Of a DNA stretch of 64,000 bases, positions 36,752 through 50,200 are shown piece after piece (positions within the stretch are counted from its first letter, which is position 1; each line of letters opens with the position of its first letter). The notes under the pieces are model-generated. The model did no database searches. It was not told the origin of the DNA and saw nothing but the letters and a program-made list of their open reading frames with translations. Origin of the DNA: Rossellomorea sp. BNER (lineage in GTDB: Bacteria > Bacillota > Bacilli > Bacillales > Bacillaceae_B); contig JANAVG010000003.1 in assembly GCA_024213275.1 (NCBI GenBank), positions 62,001 through 126,000 of the forward strand. Reading direction: 5' to 3'. The position numbers were made by a program, and so were the translations under genes.

Positions 36752-37057
36752 ATGAGTCTAAAAGCGATTGAATTGCAAATTGCTCTCCCAAAAACCTTTG
36801 AAGCAGGGAAAATCGCCGAGCAACAGCAGCAACAAAGTCAATTAGCACAAAATTATGCTGCAGAAGGGTCAGCAAAAGAATTAACGGAAAAGAGAACATA
36901 TGTCAATAAAAATGAGGATAAACAGGACGTAATGATAGCGGAAGACTCTTGCCACAGAGATTCTGTCAACCATATAAATAGAAAGAAGAAACAAGAAAAC
37001 AGCCAACACTCATCACATCATCCATACAAGGGAATTCTAATAGATTATAATGGGTAA
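36752..37057 (+). CDS. small hydrophilic protein between sigD and swrB, function unknown
   Basis: 101 aa with no assigned function that I recognise. It opens MSLKAIELQIALPKTFEAGK, then has a Gln-rich helix (EQQQQQSQ), a highly charged middle and a C-terminal HPYKGILIDYNG. I recall similar small ORFs in the same place in other Bacillaceae, but not in B. subtilis. No signal peptide or membrane segment; likely disordered. GAGAGGGA precedes the ATG and it overlaps neither neighbour in a disruptive way, so it is probably a real gene of the operon. Confidence 0.7.
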   Translation: MSLKAIELQIALPKTFEAGKIAEQQQQQSQLAQNYAAEGSAKELTEKRTYVNKNEDKQDVMIAEDSCHRDSVNHINRKKKQENSQHSSHHPYKGILIDYNG

Positions 37058-37097
37058 TCACGAATTCCAAGAAAAAACGAAAGACAAAGGTGAGAAA

Positions 37098-37652
37098 ATG
37101 ACAACAGTTTTTTTAATAATCATTAGTTTTATACTTAATGCGGTTGCTCTTTTAGCAATCGTTATTTTATATACTAGACAGAATCGCCTTTTGAATGTTG
37201 AGAAACAACAGAAGAAAATGCTAGAAGATATGGAGGAAGTGATTTCAACTTATCTTATAGAAATGAAAGAGGAAAACGAACAATTTATTAGAAGGTTTGA
37301 CGAACGATACAAGTCCCAGGCTGATAGAGATACATCATTTATAAACTACTCAAAAAAAACCACTATAATAGAGGAGTCAGATGGAAATGAATCAGAGAGT
37401 ACATTAGAGTCCCCTCTTTCATATAGAAAGGCAACTGCAATAAAAGCATATAAAAATGATCACAAAAAGGAAGTCACAACTTATGATGATGATCTATCCT
37501 ACCTTAATTTAGCTCAAAAAGAAGAGAAATCTGAATTTGAACAAATTTTAATGCTTAAAAAACAGGGATATGATCTTAGTCAGATTGCCAAAAGATTAGA
37601 TAAAGGAATGACTGAAGTAGAATTAATAATTAAATTCAATCAAAATCAGTAA
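37098..37652 (+). CDS. swrB: swarming motility protein SwrB
   Basis: 184 aa. In B. subtilis SwrB (YlxL) helps FliG/FliP assembly activate rod-hook export and thereby SigD. One N-terminal membrane helix (VFLIIISFILNAVALLAIVILY, about 4-25), a charged coiled coil, a variable linker and a C-terminal helix-turn-helix-like end (LKKQGYDLSQIAKRLDKGMTEVELIIKF). ATG 37098 follows AAAGGTGAG; the upstream 16 codons overlap the previous gene and look spurious. Confidence 0.88.
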   Translation: MTTVFLIIISFILNAVALLAIVILYTRQNRLLNVEKQQKKMLEDMEEVISTYLIEMKEENEQFIRRFDERYKSQADRDTSFINYSKKTTIIEESDGNESESTLESPLSYRKATAIKAYKNDHKKEVTTYDDDLSYLNLAQKEEKSEFEQILMLKKQGYDLSQIAKRLDKGMTEVELIIKFNQNQ

Positions 37653-37659
37653 AATTTTC

Positions 37660-37688
37660 TTGATTGGTCCTTAGTGTTATGCTATATT
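37660..37688 (+). promoter_or_regulatory. rpsB promoter with extended -10
   Basis: TTGATT (37660-37665), 17-bp spacer, TATATT (37683-37688) preceded by TGC, an extended -10. A start near 37695 leaves a leader of about 115 nt, a length compatible with S2-mediated autoregulation, which I cannot confirm. Confidence 0.7.
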
Positions 37689-37808
37689 AATTCATGGTGT
37701 TATTACACACGCTTCTGGATTTAAATAGAGGGTGCTATTTTTCAATAGTCTTTATTTGAAAATGAATGAAGCGGAGGAAAACAAAAAACCATTTAGGAGG
37801 AAACACAC

Positions 37809-38516
37809 ATGTCAGTAATTTCAATGAAACAATTACTAGAAGCTGGTGTACATTTCGGACACCAAACTCGCCGTTGGAACCCAAAAATGAAGAAGTATAT
37901 CTTCACTGAGCGTAACGGTATCTACATTATCGACCTTCAAAAAACAGTTAAAAAGGTTGAAGAAGCTTACAACTTCGTTAAGGAATTAGCTGGTAACGGC
38001 GGTAAAATTCTTTTCGTTGGTACGAAAAAACAAGCACAAGAATCTGTGAAAGAAGAAGCAGAACGTGCTGGAATGTATTTCATCAACCAACGTTGGTTAG
38101 GTGGAACACTTACAAACTTTGAAACAATCCAAAAGCGTATTACTCGTCTTAAAAAGATTGAAAAAATGGAAGAAGACGGAACATTTGAAGTTCTTCCTAA
38201 AAAAGAAGTAGTACAACTAAAAAAAGAGCATGAACGTTTAGTTAAATTCCTAGGCGGAATTAAAGATATGCAATCTCTACCAGATGCTCTATTCATTATC
38301 GACCCACGTAAAGAGCGTATTGCAGTTGCTGAAGCTCGTAAATTAAACATCCCTATCGTAGGAATTGTTGATACAAACTGCGACCCAGATGAAATTGACG
38401 TAGTAATTCCTGCAAATGATGATGCAATTCGTGCAGTTAAGCTTCTTACCGGTAAAATGGCTGATGCTATTCTTGAAGCTAAGCAAGGTGAAGAAGTAGC
38501 TGTAACGGCTGAGTAA
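37809..38516 (+). CDS. rpsB: 30S ribosomal protein S2
   Basis: 235 aa. Typical S2: [42 protein letters not shown] and a C-terminal [27 protein letters not shown] before the ATG. First gene of the rpsB-tsf-pyrH-frr set, followed by its own terminator. Confidence 0.99.
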   Translation: MSVISMKQLLEAGVHFGHQTRRWNPKMKKYIFTERNGIYIIDLQKTVKKVEEAYNFVKELAGNGGKILFVGTKKQAQESVKEEAERAGMYFINQRWLGGTLTNFETIQKRITRLKKIEKMEEDGTFEVLPKKEVVQLKKEHERLVKFLGGIKDMQSLPDALFIIDPRKERIAVAEARKLNIPIVGIVDTNCDPDEIDVVIPANDDAIRAVKLLTGKMADAILEAKQGEEVAVTAE

Positions 38517-38523
38517 TGATGTT

Positions 38524-38564
38524 AAAAAGGTGATAACAGGGACCTGCCCTTATCACCTTTTTTT
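38524..38564 (+). terminator. rpsB terminator
   Basis: AAAAAGGTGATAA pairs with TTATCACCTTTTT (13 bp) around a small inner stem CAGG-GA-CCTG, and runs into seven T. Partial read-through to tsf is likely, as in other rpsB-tsf operons. Confidence 0.85.
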
Positions 38565-38647
38565 AAAGAATACTTGATATTTGGTATGAAAAAGTTAATA
38601 AATGGATTTACTAATTTTACATAGTAAATATAAGGAGGAAGAGAATT

Positions 38648-39529
38648 ATGGCAATTACTGCGCAAATGGTTAAAGAACTTCGTGAAAAAACTGGCGCTGG
38701 AATGATGGACTGTAAAAAAGCGTTAACAGAAACTGATGGGGATATGGATAAAGCAATTGATTTCCTTCGTGAAAAAGGAATTGCAAAAGCTGCTAAAAAA
38801 GCTGACCGTATTGCTGCTGAAGGTACTACTTATATTCAAAGTGAAGGTAATGAAGCAATTATTCTAGAAGTAAATGCTGAGACTGACTTTGTTGCTAAAA
38901 ACGAAAACTTCCAAAATCTTGTGAAAGAGCTTGGAACGCATCTTTTAAACAACAAGCCAGCATCTGTTGAAGAAGCTCAAGATTCTAAAATGGAAAATGG
39001 TTCAACAGTTGGTGAATTCATTAACGCTGCAATTGCTAAAATTGGTGAGAAAATCACTCTTCGTCGTTTCGAAATTCGTACAAAAGGTGATAATGCAGCA
39101 TTTGGTGAATACTTACACATGGGTGGCCGTATCGCAGTTCTTGCTGTTGTCGAAGGAACTACAGATGCAGATGTAGCGAAAGATGTAGCCATGCATGCTG
39201 CTGCTTTAAACCCTAAATATGTTTCACGTGATCAAGTATCTGCTGAAGAAGTAGAACGTGAGCGTGAAGTTCTTACACAACAAGCTCTTAATGAAGGTAA
39301 ACCAGAAAATATTGTGGCTAAAATGGTAGAAGGTCGCCTTGGTAAGTACTTTGAAGATATCTGTATACTTGATCAAGCTTTCGTTAAAAACCCAGATCAA
39401 AAAGTACGTCAGTTCTTAGAATCTAAGGGTGCTACTTTAACTGACTTCACTCGTTATGAAGTAGGAGAAGGATTAGAGAAGCGTCAAGAAAACTTTGCAG
39501 ATGAAGTTATGAGCCAAGTAAAAAAATAA
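38648..39529 (+). CDS. tsf: translation elongation factor Ts
   Basis: 293 aa. Guanine nucleotide exchange factor for EF-Tu. N-terminal UBA-like domain ([20 protein letters not shown]) and core [26 protein letters not shown] before the ATG. Confidence 0.99.
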   Translation: MAITAQMVKELREKTGAGMMDCKKALTETDGDMDKAIDFLREKGIAKAAKKADRIAAEGTTYIQSEGNEAIILEVNAETDFVAKNENFQNLVKELGTHLLNNKPASVEEAQDSKMENGSTVGEFINAAIAKIGEKITLRRFEIRTKGDNAAFGEYLHMGGRIAVLAVVEGTTDADVAKDVAMHAAALNPKYVSRDQVSAEEVEREREVLTQQALNEGKPENIVAKMVEGRLGKYFEDICILDQAFVKNPDQKVRQFLESKGATLTDFTRYEVGEGLEKRQENFADEVMSQVKK

Positions 39530-39557
39530 TGTAGCCAAGTATATACTTTACTAATGC

Positions 39558-40342
<785 letters not shown>

Positions 40343-40343
<1 letters not shown>

Positions 40344-40900
40344 TGCCAAAACAAGTTATGACAAATGCAAATGACAAAATGTCCAAAGCTATTCAAACAT
40401 TTACACGTGAGCTTGCATCGATTCGTGCGGGTCGTGCTAATGCATCGCTTTTAGACAAAATCACAGTCGATTATTATGGTGCACCTACTCCAGTTAATCA
40501 ATTAGCAGGTATTTCAATTCCTGAGGCTCGTATGCTTGTTATTCAACCATATGATAAATCAGCTCTTGGAGATATCGAAAAAGCCATTTTAAAGTCTGAT
40601 TTAGGAATTACTCCTACAAGTGATGGAAATATCTTGAGAATCGTGATTCCTGCATTAACTGAAGAGCGCCGTAAAGAACTAGTGAAGCTTGTGAAGAAAG
40701 AAGCTGAAGATGCAAAAGTAGCGATTCGGAACGTTCGACGTGATGCAAATGATGACCTTAAAAAGCTTGAGAAGAACGGCGAAATTACAGAGGATGATTT
40801 AAGAGGTTACTCCGATGACGTTCAGAAGCTTACAGATGAAAATATTGCTAAAATTGATAGTATTACAAAGGATAAAGAAAAAGAAATTCTTGAAGTATGA
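40343..40900 (+). CDS. frr: ribosome recycling factor
   Basis: 185 aa. Splits post-termination ribosomes with [43 protein letters not shown] and [15 protein letters not shown] are typical. Translationally coupled to pyrH by a one-base overlap. Confidence 0.98.
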
Positions 40901-40903
40901 TCG

Positions 40904-40930
40904 AAAACCCTCTATATTAGGGGGTTTTTT
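40904..40930 (+). terminator. frr terminator
   Basis: AAAACCCTCTA pairs with TAGGGGGTTTT (one wobble) around a 3-nt loop, ending in T. It ends the rpsB-frr block. Confidence 0.85.
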
Positions 40931-41001
40931 ATCATTTAAAGTCATTTACTCATAGAAATATAATACAATATTACATAAAAAAAAGGATTTTAATATTAAA
41001 A

Positions 41002-41019
41002 AATGAAAAATTTTTCATT
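41002..41019. promoter_or_regulatory. 18-bp perfect palindrome upstream of uppS
   Basis: AATGAAAAA-TTTTTCATT is a perfect 18-bp palindrome, 60 bp upstream of the uppS -10. It could bind a dimeric regulator, although AT-rich palindromes also arise by chance. Confidence 0.35.
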
Positions 41020-41078
41020 AAATGTGTGATCTGATAAGTTGGAATACTAATTTTTTTACAGATATCCTGTTTGTTTTT

Positions 41079-41087
41079 TGTTATGAT
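41079..41087 (+). promoter_or_regulatory. uppS promoter, extended -10
   Basis: TGT then TATGAT (41082-41087), an extended -10. No good -35 at 17 bp. Placed after the frr terminator and 47 bp before uppS. Confidence 0.5.
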
Positions 41088-41133
41088 AGTAAGGGTATAA
41101 ACTTTCTTTGATAGTGTAGTGGAGGATTTATTT

Positions 41134-41928
41134 ATGTTAAATAAAATGAAGTTATGGAAAAGTCAAAAAAAAGATATCGCTTTTGATGACCGTTTCCAAG
41201 AAGTATTACAGCATTCTATTCCCCATCATATCGCCATTATTATGGATGGAAATGGAAGATGGGCGAAGAAGAGAGCTCTTCCACGCGTTGCTGGCCATCA
41301 TGAAGGAATGAAGGTTGTTCGTAAAATCACCCGATTAGCGAATAAACTGGGTGTTAAAACCCTTACTTTATATGCATTCTCTACAGAGAATTGGAAACGA
41401 CCTAAAATGGAAGTAGATTATTTAATGAAGCTACCTGAAGAGTTTCTGGGTAAATTTCTTCCTGAATTAATAGAAGAAAACGTTCGTGTGACAATGATGG
41501 GCTATGATAAGAATTTGCCTGATCACACAGCAGGTGCCGTATTGAATGCAATGGATGCAACAAAAGATAATGACGGACTTGTATTAAATTTTGCACTTAA
41601 TTATGGGTCACGTGCTGAAATCCTTGATGCAGTGAAAAATGTCTTAAAAGATGTAAATAATGGTATAATAGATGAAGGTCAGATAGATGAAGAGACATTC
41701 TCAAACTATCTGATGACTAAAGAATTACCAGATCCGGACTTGTTAATTCGCACAAGTGGAGAGATTCGACTAAGTAACTTTATGCTTTGGCAATTAGCTT
41801 ATACAGAGTTTTGGTTTACACCTGTATTGTGGCCAGATTTTGAAGAAAAGCATTTAATCGAAGCGATTGAGGCTTTTCAAGGTCGCTCTAGACGGTTTGG
41901 TGGTTTGCAAAGTGAGGAATTAAAATGA
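41134..41928 (+). CDS. uppS: undecaprenyl (isoprenyl) pyrophosphate synthase UppS
   Basis: 264 aa. Makes the C55 lipid carrier for cell-wall synthesis. IIMDGNGRWAKKRALP with the catalytic Asp, TLYAFSTENWKRP and LLIRTSGEIRLSNFMLWQ. ATG 41134 follows GTGGAGG. Overlaps cdsA by 4 bp. Confidence 0.98.
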   Translation: MLNKMKLWKSQKKDIAFDDRFQEVLQHSIPHHIAIIMDGNGRWAKKRALPRVAGHHEGMKVVRKITRLANKLGVKTLTLYAFSTENWKRPKMEVDYLMKLPEEFLGKFLPELIEENVRVTMMGYDKNLPDHTAGAVLNAMDATKDNDGLVLNFALNYGSRAEILDAVKNVLKDVNNGIIDEGQIDEETFSNYLMTKELPDPDLLIRTSGEIRLSNFMLWQLAYTEFWFTPVLWPDFEEKHLIEAIEAFQGRSRRFGGLQSEELK

Positions 41929-42722
41929 AGCAAAGAATTATTACCGCTATAGTTGCGGCAGCAGTGTTTTTACCTATCGTTTTATACGGTAATATGCCGT
42001 TTATCATTTTAACGTATTTACTCGCAACAATTGCTTTATTTGAAACGTTAAAAATGAGAAATCAAAGAATCTTATCAATACCTGGCATGATATCTATAGC
42101 ACTTTTATGGATTTTTTTGTTGCCAAGTCAATATAATAAAGTATTAGAAGATATGGGGTTTTCTAAAATTGAATTAGCCTTGTTAGCTGTTCTATTATTT
42201 TTGACTTATACCGTGGTGACAAAAAATCGTTTTACATTTGATGATGTTGCCTTTGCGACACTTGCCACGTTATATGTAGGGATTGGTTTCTACTACTTTA
42301 TTGAAACACGTAATCATGATCAAGGGTTGGCCTTTGTTTTTTATGCTTTATTTATTATATGGACAACAGACTCAGGGGCTTATTTTATTGGACGGGCAAT
42401 AGGGAAAAAGAAGTTATGGCCTGATATAAGCCCTAACAAAACCATTGAAGGTGCACTTGGTGGTGTTGTCTGTGCTTTAATTGTCGCGGTATTATTCACT
42501 TTCTTTGTTGACTTGGGGGGAGTGTCTATTCCAAAACTCTTTATTGTAACAGCAATATTATCTGTCTTCGGACAAATTGGGGATTTAGTGGAATCTGCTC
42601 TTAAACGCCACTATGCAGTAAAGGATTCTGGGCAACTGCTGCCAGGTCATGGTGGAATTCTAGATCGATTCGACAGCTTGTTATTTGTTCTTCCTTTGTT
42701 GCATTTTCTTGTTTTCGTTTAA
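41925..42722 (+). CDS. cdsA: phosphatidate cytidylyltransferase CdsA
   Basis: 265 aa. Makes CDP-diacylglycerol for phospholipids. Eight or so membrane helices; the C-terminal signature runs SVFGQIGDLVESALKRHYAVKD to PGHGGILDRFDSL. Starts inside the end of uppS. Confidence 0.97.
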   Translation: MKQRIITAIVAAAVFLPIVLYGNMPFIILTYLLATIALFETLKMRNQRILSIPGMISIALLWIFLLPSQYNKVLEDMGFSKIELALLAVLLFLTYTVVTKNRFTFDDVAFATLATLYVGIGFYYFIETRNHDQGLAFVFYALFIIWTTDSGAYFIGRAIGKKKLWPDISPNKTIEGALGGVVCALIVAVLFTFFVDLGGVSIPKLFIVTAILSVFGQIGDLVESALKRHYAVKDSGQLLPGHGGILDRFDSLLFVLPLLHFLVFV

Positions 42723-42752
42723 ACGGTTGGCAGAGATTGAGGAGTGAAAAGA

Positions 42753-43895
42753 TTGAAGAAGATTAGTTTAATGGGTGCTACGGGGTCCATTGGAATGCAA
42801 ACCTTGGACATCATAAGGGAACATCCTGACAAGTTTCAACTGGTAGCAATGTCTGCAGGTAGAAATATTGATGAGACGAGAAAAATTATCAATGAATTTC
42901 AACCTAGAATGGTATCTGTTCAAAGTGAAGAAGATGCTATTAAAATTAAATCAGAATACACATCGTCAATGATAGTTCTTTTCGGAGAAGAGGGACTCGT
43001 CGAAGTTGCATGTCAGCAAGACGCTGACATATTAGTAAATGCTGTTTTAGGAAGTGTTGGGCTATACCCTACACTTCAAGCAATTGAGGCGGGAAAGGAT
43101 ATTGCAATTGCCAATAAAGAAACACTTGTCATCGCAGGACATTTAGTAATGAAGGCTGCTAGAGAAAAAGGTGTATCTTTATTACCAGTAGATAGTGAGC
43201 ATTCTGCTATATTTCAATGCCTTCAAGGTGAAAAAGAAAAGAATATTGAGAAATTGATCATTACTGCCTCAGGTGGGAGTTTTCGAGATAAAACGAGAGA
43301 TGATCTATTGGGTGTAACAGTTGAAGAAGCTCTAAATCATCCAAATTGGTCAATGGGAGAGAAAATCACCATTGATTCAGCGACAATGATGAATAAGGGA
43401 CTAGAAGTTTTAGAAGCGCATTGGCTGTTTGATATACCGTTTGATAAAATAGATGTTCTCTTACATAGAGAAAGCATTATTCACTCGATGGTGGAATTTC
43501 ATGATAGTTCTGTAATGGCACAACTTGGAACACCAGATATGAGAGTTCCTATACAGTATGCTCTCACCTTTCCTGATAGGTTCCCCAGAAAGCAGATGAG
43601 CAAGCTAGATCTAGCTGATATTGGCACATTACATTTTGAGAAGATGGATTACGAACGATTCCGCTGTTTAGCATTTGCATTTGAATCGGGTAAAATTGGT
43701 GGATCGATGCCAACGGTTTTAAATGCAGCAAATGAAGCAGCTGTTGACCTTTTCCTTAAAGGGAAAATTACTTTCTTAGAAATTGAGGATTTAATTGAAA
43801 AATCAATATCGAAGCATAACACGATCATGAATCCCAGCCTTGATACAATCAGACAGCTTGATCATGAGACAAGAAGCTATGTCTATTCCCTTTAA
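42753..43895 (+). CDS. dxr: 1-deoxy-D-xylulose 5-phosphate reductoisomerase
   Basis: 380 aa. Second step of the MEP isoprenoid pathway, which feeds UppS. NADPH motif [14 protein letters not shown], metal-binding [12 protein letters not shown], and SGGSFRD and [22 protein letters not shown] chose TTG 42753, 8 nt after GAGGAG; the GTG at 42744 lies inside the site. Confidence 0.97.
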   Translation: MKKISLMGATGSIGMQTLDIIREHPDKFQLVAMSAGRNIDETRKIINEFQPRMVSVQSEEDAIKIKSEYTSSMIVLFGEEGLVEVACQQDADILVNAVLGSVGLYPTLQAIEAGKDIAIANKETLVIAGHLVMKAAREKGVSLLPVDSEHSAIFQCLQGEKEKNIEKLIITASGGSFRDKTRDDLLGVTVEEALNHPNWSMGEKITIDSATMMNKGLEVLEAHWLFDIPFDKIDVLLHRESIIHSMVEFHDSSVMAQLGTPDMRVPIQYALTFPDRFPRKQMSKLDLADIGTLHFEKMDYERFRCLAFAFESGKIGGSMPTVLNAANEAAVDLFLKGKITFLEIEDLIEKSISKHNTIMNPSLDTIRQLDHETRSYVYSL

Positions 43896-43968
43896 TAACG
43901 TATATTGAAAGTGAAATTAAAAAGTAATTTATACGATAAGAAATGATATTGAAAAGGTGGTTTTTCAT

Positions 43969-45225
43969 TTGCAAACAGTGATAGCCTTTATCGTCATATT
44001 TGGCGCACTTGTTTTCTTTCATGAACTTGGACATTTTATATTTGCTAAACGAGCCGGGATTCTTTGCCGTGAATTTGCAATAGGATTTGGCCCTAAAGTG
44101 TTCTCCTACAAAAAAAGTGAAACAACATATACGATACGTTTATTACCGTTAGGTGGATTTGTTCGTATGGCAGGGGAAGATCCTGAAATGGTTGAATTGA
44201 AACCAGGCTATCGGGTAGGACTCTTGTTAAACCGTGATGAAACCATTAAGAAAATAATCGTCAACAATAAGGATCGTTTTCAAAACTTACGTGTAATTGA
44301 AGTAGAAGAAGCAGATCTCGAACACAAATTATTTATACGTGGGTACGAAGAAGGGGATGAAGAAGCGACAACTTTTACAATTGACAGAGAAGCTGTAATT
44401 GTGGAAGATGGCGTAGAAACACAAATTGCCCCATGGGATCGACAATTTGCTTCCAAAACACTTGGGCAAAGAGCGATGGCTATTTTTGCAGGTCCATTAT
44501 TTAACTTCATTTTAGCTTTCTTCATCTTTTTACTTGTAGGATTATTGCAGGGAGTTCCAACGAATGATCCAGTCTTAGGAAAATTAACAGATGAAGGTGC
44601 TGCTAAAGAGGCTGGACTTCGATCCGGTGATGTCGTTCAAAGCATAGATAATAATGAAATTTCAACTTGGGAAGATATCGTAAAAGTGATTCAAAAGCAT
44701 CCAGGGGATGAATTAGTATTCACAGTCGATAGAAATGGAGAATCACAAGATATTTCCGTTACCCCTAAGCTTCAAGAAATTGAAGGGGAGGAAATTGGGA
44801 TTATTGGTGTTCATAGTCCTGTTGAGAAGTCACCACTCCGCGTAGTAAGTAATGGATTTGAGCAAACCTACGAATGGACTAAGATGATTTTTGTTATGTT
44901 AGGAAAATTAGTCACAGGGCAATTTTCTATTGATGCCTTGTCCGGTCCGGTAGGTATTTACCATTCCACAGATGTGGTAGCCAAATCCGGTATATTCTAT
45001 TTGATGAAGTGGGGAGCTATACTAAGTATTAATTTAGGGATAATGAATTTACTACCTGTTCCAGCCCTTGACGGCGGAAGATTAATGTTTTTTGCTGTAG
45101 AAGCAGTACGAGGTAAGCCAGTCGATCGCCAAAAAGAGGGAATGGTTCATTTTATAGGCTTTGCTCTCCTGATGGTTCTGATGTTGGTTGTAACATGGAA
45201 TGATATCCAGAGGTTCTTCTTATAA
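43969..45225 (+). CDS. rseP: intramembrane zinc metalloprotease RseP (RasP)
   Basis: 418 aa. Site-2 protease that cleaves anti-sigma factors (such as RsiW) and division and signal-peptide substrates. HExxH in FFHELGHFIF near residue 19, a long insertion, a PDZ domain (about 200-270), and the third metal ligand in PALDGGRLMF. Four membrane segments. TTG 43969 follows AAAAGGTGG; the GTG at 43957 lies in that site. Confidence 0.96.
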   Translation: MQTVIAFIVIFGALVFFHELGHFIFAKRAGILCREFAIGFGPKVFSYKKSETTYTIRLLPLGGFVRMAGEDPEMVELKPGYRVGLLLNRDETIKKIIVNNKDRFQNLRVIEVEEADLEHKLFIRGYEEGDEEATTFTIDREAVIVEDGVETQIAPWDRQFASKTLGQRAMAIFAGPLFNFILAFFIFLLVGLLQGVPTNDPVLGKLTDEGAAKEAGLRSGDVVQSIDNNEISTWEDIVKVIQKHPGDELVFTVDRNGESQDISVTPKLQEIEGEEIGIIGVHSPVEKSPLRVVSNGFEQTYEWTKMIFVMLGKLVTGQFSIDALSGPVGIYHSTDVVAKSGIFYLMKWGAILSINLGIMNLLPVPALDGGRLMFFAVEAVRGKPVDRQKEGMVHFIGFALLMVLMLVVTWNDIQRFFL

Positions 45226-45245
45226 AAGAATCCTATTTATTGAGT

Positions 45246-45341
45246 GGTTGACTTACTAAATGTAATGGATCACCATATACAATATAGAGAAGTTTCTATC
45301 TATGTAAAGGTGATTTCATAACTATGTAAGTCAACCTTTTT
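45246..45341 (+). repeat. long imperfect hairpin between rseP and proS (element A)
   Basis: Perfect 11-bp outer arms GGTTGACTTAC (45246-45256) and GTAAGTCAACC (45326-45336) followed by five T. The 69-nt interior has further pairing (ATCACC with GGTGAT, and ATAG/CTAT). It can act as a terminator with a long structured stem or be a small mobile-type repeat; see also 47109 and 61729. Confidence 0.6.
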
Positions 45342-45369
45342 AACTACGAAACAAGATAAGAGGTGCTAG

Positions 45370-47079
<1,710 letters not shown>

Positions 47080-47108
47080 ATAATTCATGATAAGATAATA
47101 CAAGTAAG

Positions 47109-47209
47109 AAGGGGTTGACCCAACAAGTGGACTAACAGAACTAAATGAAATAGAAGGGGGCATTCCTACTATTCTCGAAGTTCTAATGTCAAAACGGGTC
47201 ACCCCTTTT
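47109..47209 (+). repeat. long imperfect hairpin between proS and polC (element B)
   Basis: Outer arms AAGGGGTTGACCC (47109-47121) and GGGTCACCCCTT (47196-47207) pair over 12 bp with one bulge and end in TTTT. Inside, AGAACT and AGTTCT pair again. About 100 nt long; a likely terminator of proS that resembles elements A and C in plan. Confidence 0.6.
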
Positions 47210-47272
47210 AGTCTGCTTATATTCAATTAAAGTTTACTATACAAATAGATAGAAGAAAGGGGGAGAGAAATC

Positions 47273-50200
47273 ATGCAACTAGATGGAAAGAGGGAGCGTT
47301 TTCAATTATTATTGCAACAATTAAACTTAACAGATGATGCTTATGTTTCGTATTTTCAGAATGCCGAAATTGAAAAATTGGTAGTCGATCGAGTAGAAAA
47401 GAAATGGCATTTTTACTTTAACTTCGAGAAACTTCTGCCTTGTTCAATTTGGACTCAATTTTCTCATTCATTACAAAAAGCATTTCAACATATTGCTAAA
47501 GTACAATTTAGCTTAAATGTACATGACCCACATCATACTAATGAGCTTGTATTAGATTACTGGAGTGAATGTATAAAAGAAATTGACGGAATTTCTCCTC
47601 CGTTATTAGCACTATTGAATAATAATGTTCCAAAAATTCAGGGAAACAAAATTCTAGTAGAAACATCTAGTGAAATGGAAGCAATGGCGATAAAAAATAA
47701 GTATGGACCTGTTATATCACATATCTTTCAAAACTTTGGATTTCCCTCACTTCAAGTAGAGGCATCGAAAATTGAAACAGCCAATAATCAAGATGATTAC
47801 CAAAAGTTCTTAGAAGAAAAAAGAAAAGAAGATGAAGAGCGTGCTAAACAAGCTGTAATAGAAATGCAGAAAAAAGAAAATGAAAAGTCAAATGGTGATG
47901 AGGCTCCAAGCGGTCCTCTAATGATAGGGTTAACAATTAAAGATGACGCTGATTTCCGAAAAATGGAGGACATCATCGATGAAGAACGCAGGATCGCATT
48001 AGAAGGGTATATCTTTGATGCTGAAACAAAAGAACTGAGAAGCGGTAGAACGTTGTTAACTTTTAAAATTACGGATTATACAAGTTCATTCCTGGTTAAA
48101 ATGTTCTCTCGCGACAAAGAAGATGCAGCAATTATGGAACATGTTAAAAAAGGCATGTGGGTTCGTTGCCGTGGAAGTATTCAAAATGATACTTTTGTCC
48201 GCGACCTTGTCATGATTGCGAATGATGTCAATGAAATTAAACCTGTCCTGCGTTTGGATACTGCACCACAAGACGAACGTAGAGTAGAATTGCATTTGCA
48301 TACTCCAATGAGTCAAATGGATGCAGTTTCGTCTGTAGGTGAATTAGTTAGTCAAGCGAAGAGATGGGGCCATAAAGCCATTGCAATAACAGATCATGCA
48401 GTGGCTCAATCTTTTCCTGAGGCATACAGTGCAAGTAAAAAGAATGGTATTAAGATGATCTATGGATTAGAAGCTAATCTAGTAGACGATGGAGTTCCAA
48501 TTGCCTATAACGATGCCCATATTCCACTAGATGATGACGCAACATATGTTGTTTTTGACGTAGAAACAACAGGCCTTTCAGCGGTGTACGATACCATCAT
48601 TGAGCTTGCTGCTGTGAAAATTCGGAACGGAGAAATCATTGATCGTTTTGAATCATTTGCTAATCCACATCATCGTCTTTCAGCAACAACTATTGATTTA
48701 ACAGGTATTACAGATGATATGGTAGAAAATGCACCTGAGATTGGCGATGTCTTAAAGGATTATTTTAATTGGGTGGAAGATGGGATTCTTGTCGCACATA
48801 ATGCATCATTTGATATGGGGTTCCTGAATGTTGGGTATAAACAATGCGGTCTTGGTAAAGCCACAAATCCAGTTATTGATACTTTGGAGCTTGCGAGATT
48901 GCTATACCCTGAAATGAAAAATCATCGACTCAACACGCTTGCAAAGAAGTTTGATGTAGAGCTTACACAGCATCATCGTGCCATCTATGATGCTGAAGCA
49001 ACCGGATACCTTTTAATTAAAATGTTGAAGGATGCTCTTGATAAAGGGATTAACTATCATGATCAGTTCAATGATTTTATGGGTAAAGGTGATGCATACA
49101 AACGCTCTCGCCCTTATCATTGCACACTTCTTGCTCAAACCGAAGAAGGTTTAAAGAATCTGTACAAGCTTGTTTCAATTTCACACATGAATTATTTTTA
49201 TCGAGTTCCTAGAATCCCACGATCTCAATTACAAAAGTATCGATCTGGAATTTTAGTAGGATCTGGATGTGCAAAGGGAGAAGTTTTTGAAGGAATGATG
49301 CAAAAAGCTCCTGAAGAGGTTGAAGAAACGGCTAGATTCTATGATTATATTGAGGTCCAACCTAAGGAAGTTTATCAGCATCTTATAGAGCTTGAGCTTG
49401 TTCAAAATCAGAAGAACTTAGAAGACATTATTAAAAAACTAATAGCATTAGGTGAAAAATTAGAAATCCCTGTTGTGGCAACTGGAAATGTCCATTATTT
49501 GAACCCAAATGATAAGATATACCGAAAGATCTTAGTTTCTTCTCAAGGGGGAGCTAATCCATTAAATCGTCATACATTGCCAGACGTTCATTTTAGAACA
49601 ACGAATGAAATGCTTGATTCATTTCGCTTTTTAGGAGAAGAAAAAGCAAAAGAAATTGTTGTGACCAACTCAAATCATTTAGCTGATCTTATTGAAGAGA
49701 TTAAACCAATTAAAGATGATCTATACACACCAAAAATTGAAGGTGCAGATGATGAGATGCGTAGGATGAGTTATGATATGGCGAAAAGTATCTATGGAGA
49801 TCATCTTCCAGAAATAGTTGAAGCAAGACTTGAAAAAGAATTGAAAAGTATAATTGGACATGGGTTTGCTGTTATTTATCTCATTTCACATAAATTGGTT
49901 AAGAAATCTTTAGATGATGGGTATTTGGTGGGATCACGTGGATCTGTTGGTTCGTCATTTGTTGCGACAATGACAGAAATCACAGAGGTTAATCCGCTTC
50001 CACCACATTATGTATGTCCTAGTTGCCGTCACTCAGAATTTTTTAATGATGGATCTGTTGGTTCAGGTTTTGATTTGCCAAATAAAGACTGCCCAGAGTG
50101 TGGAGCAACATACCGCAAAGATGGACATGACATTCCATTTGAAACCTTTCTTGGTTTTAAAGGGGACAAAGTTCCTGATATTGATTTGAATTTTTCAGGT

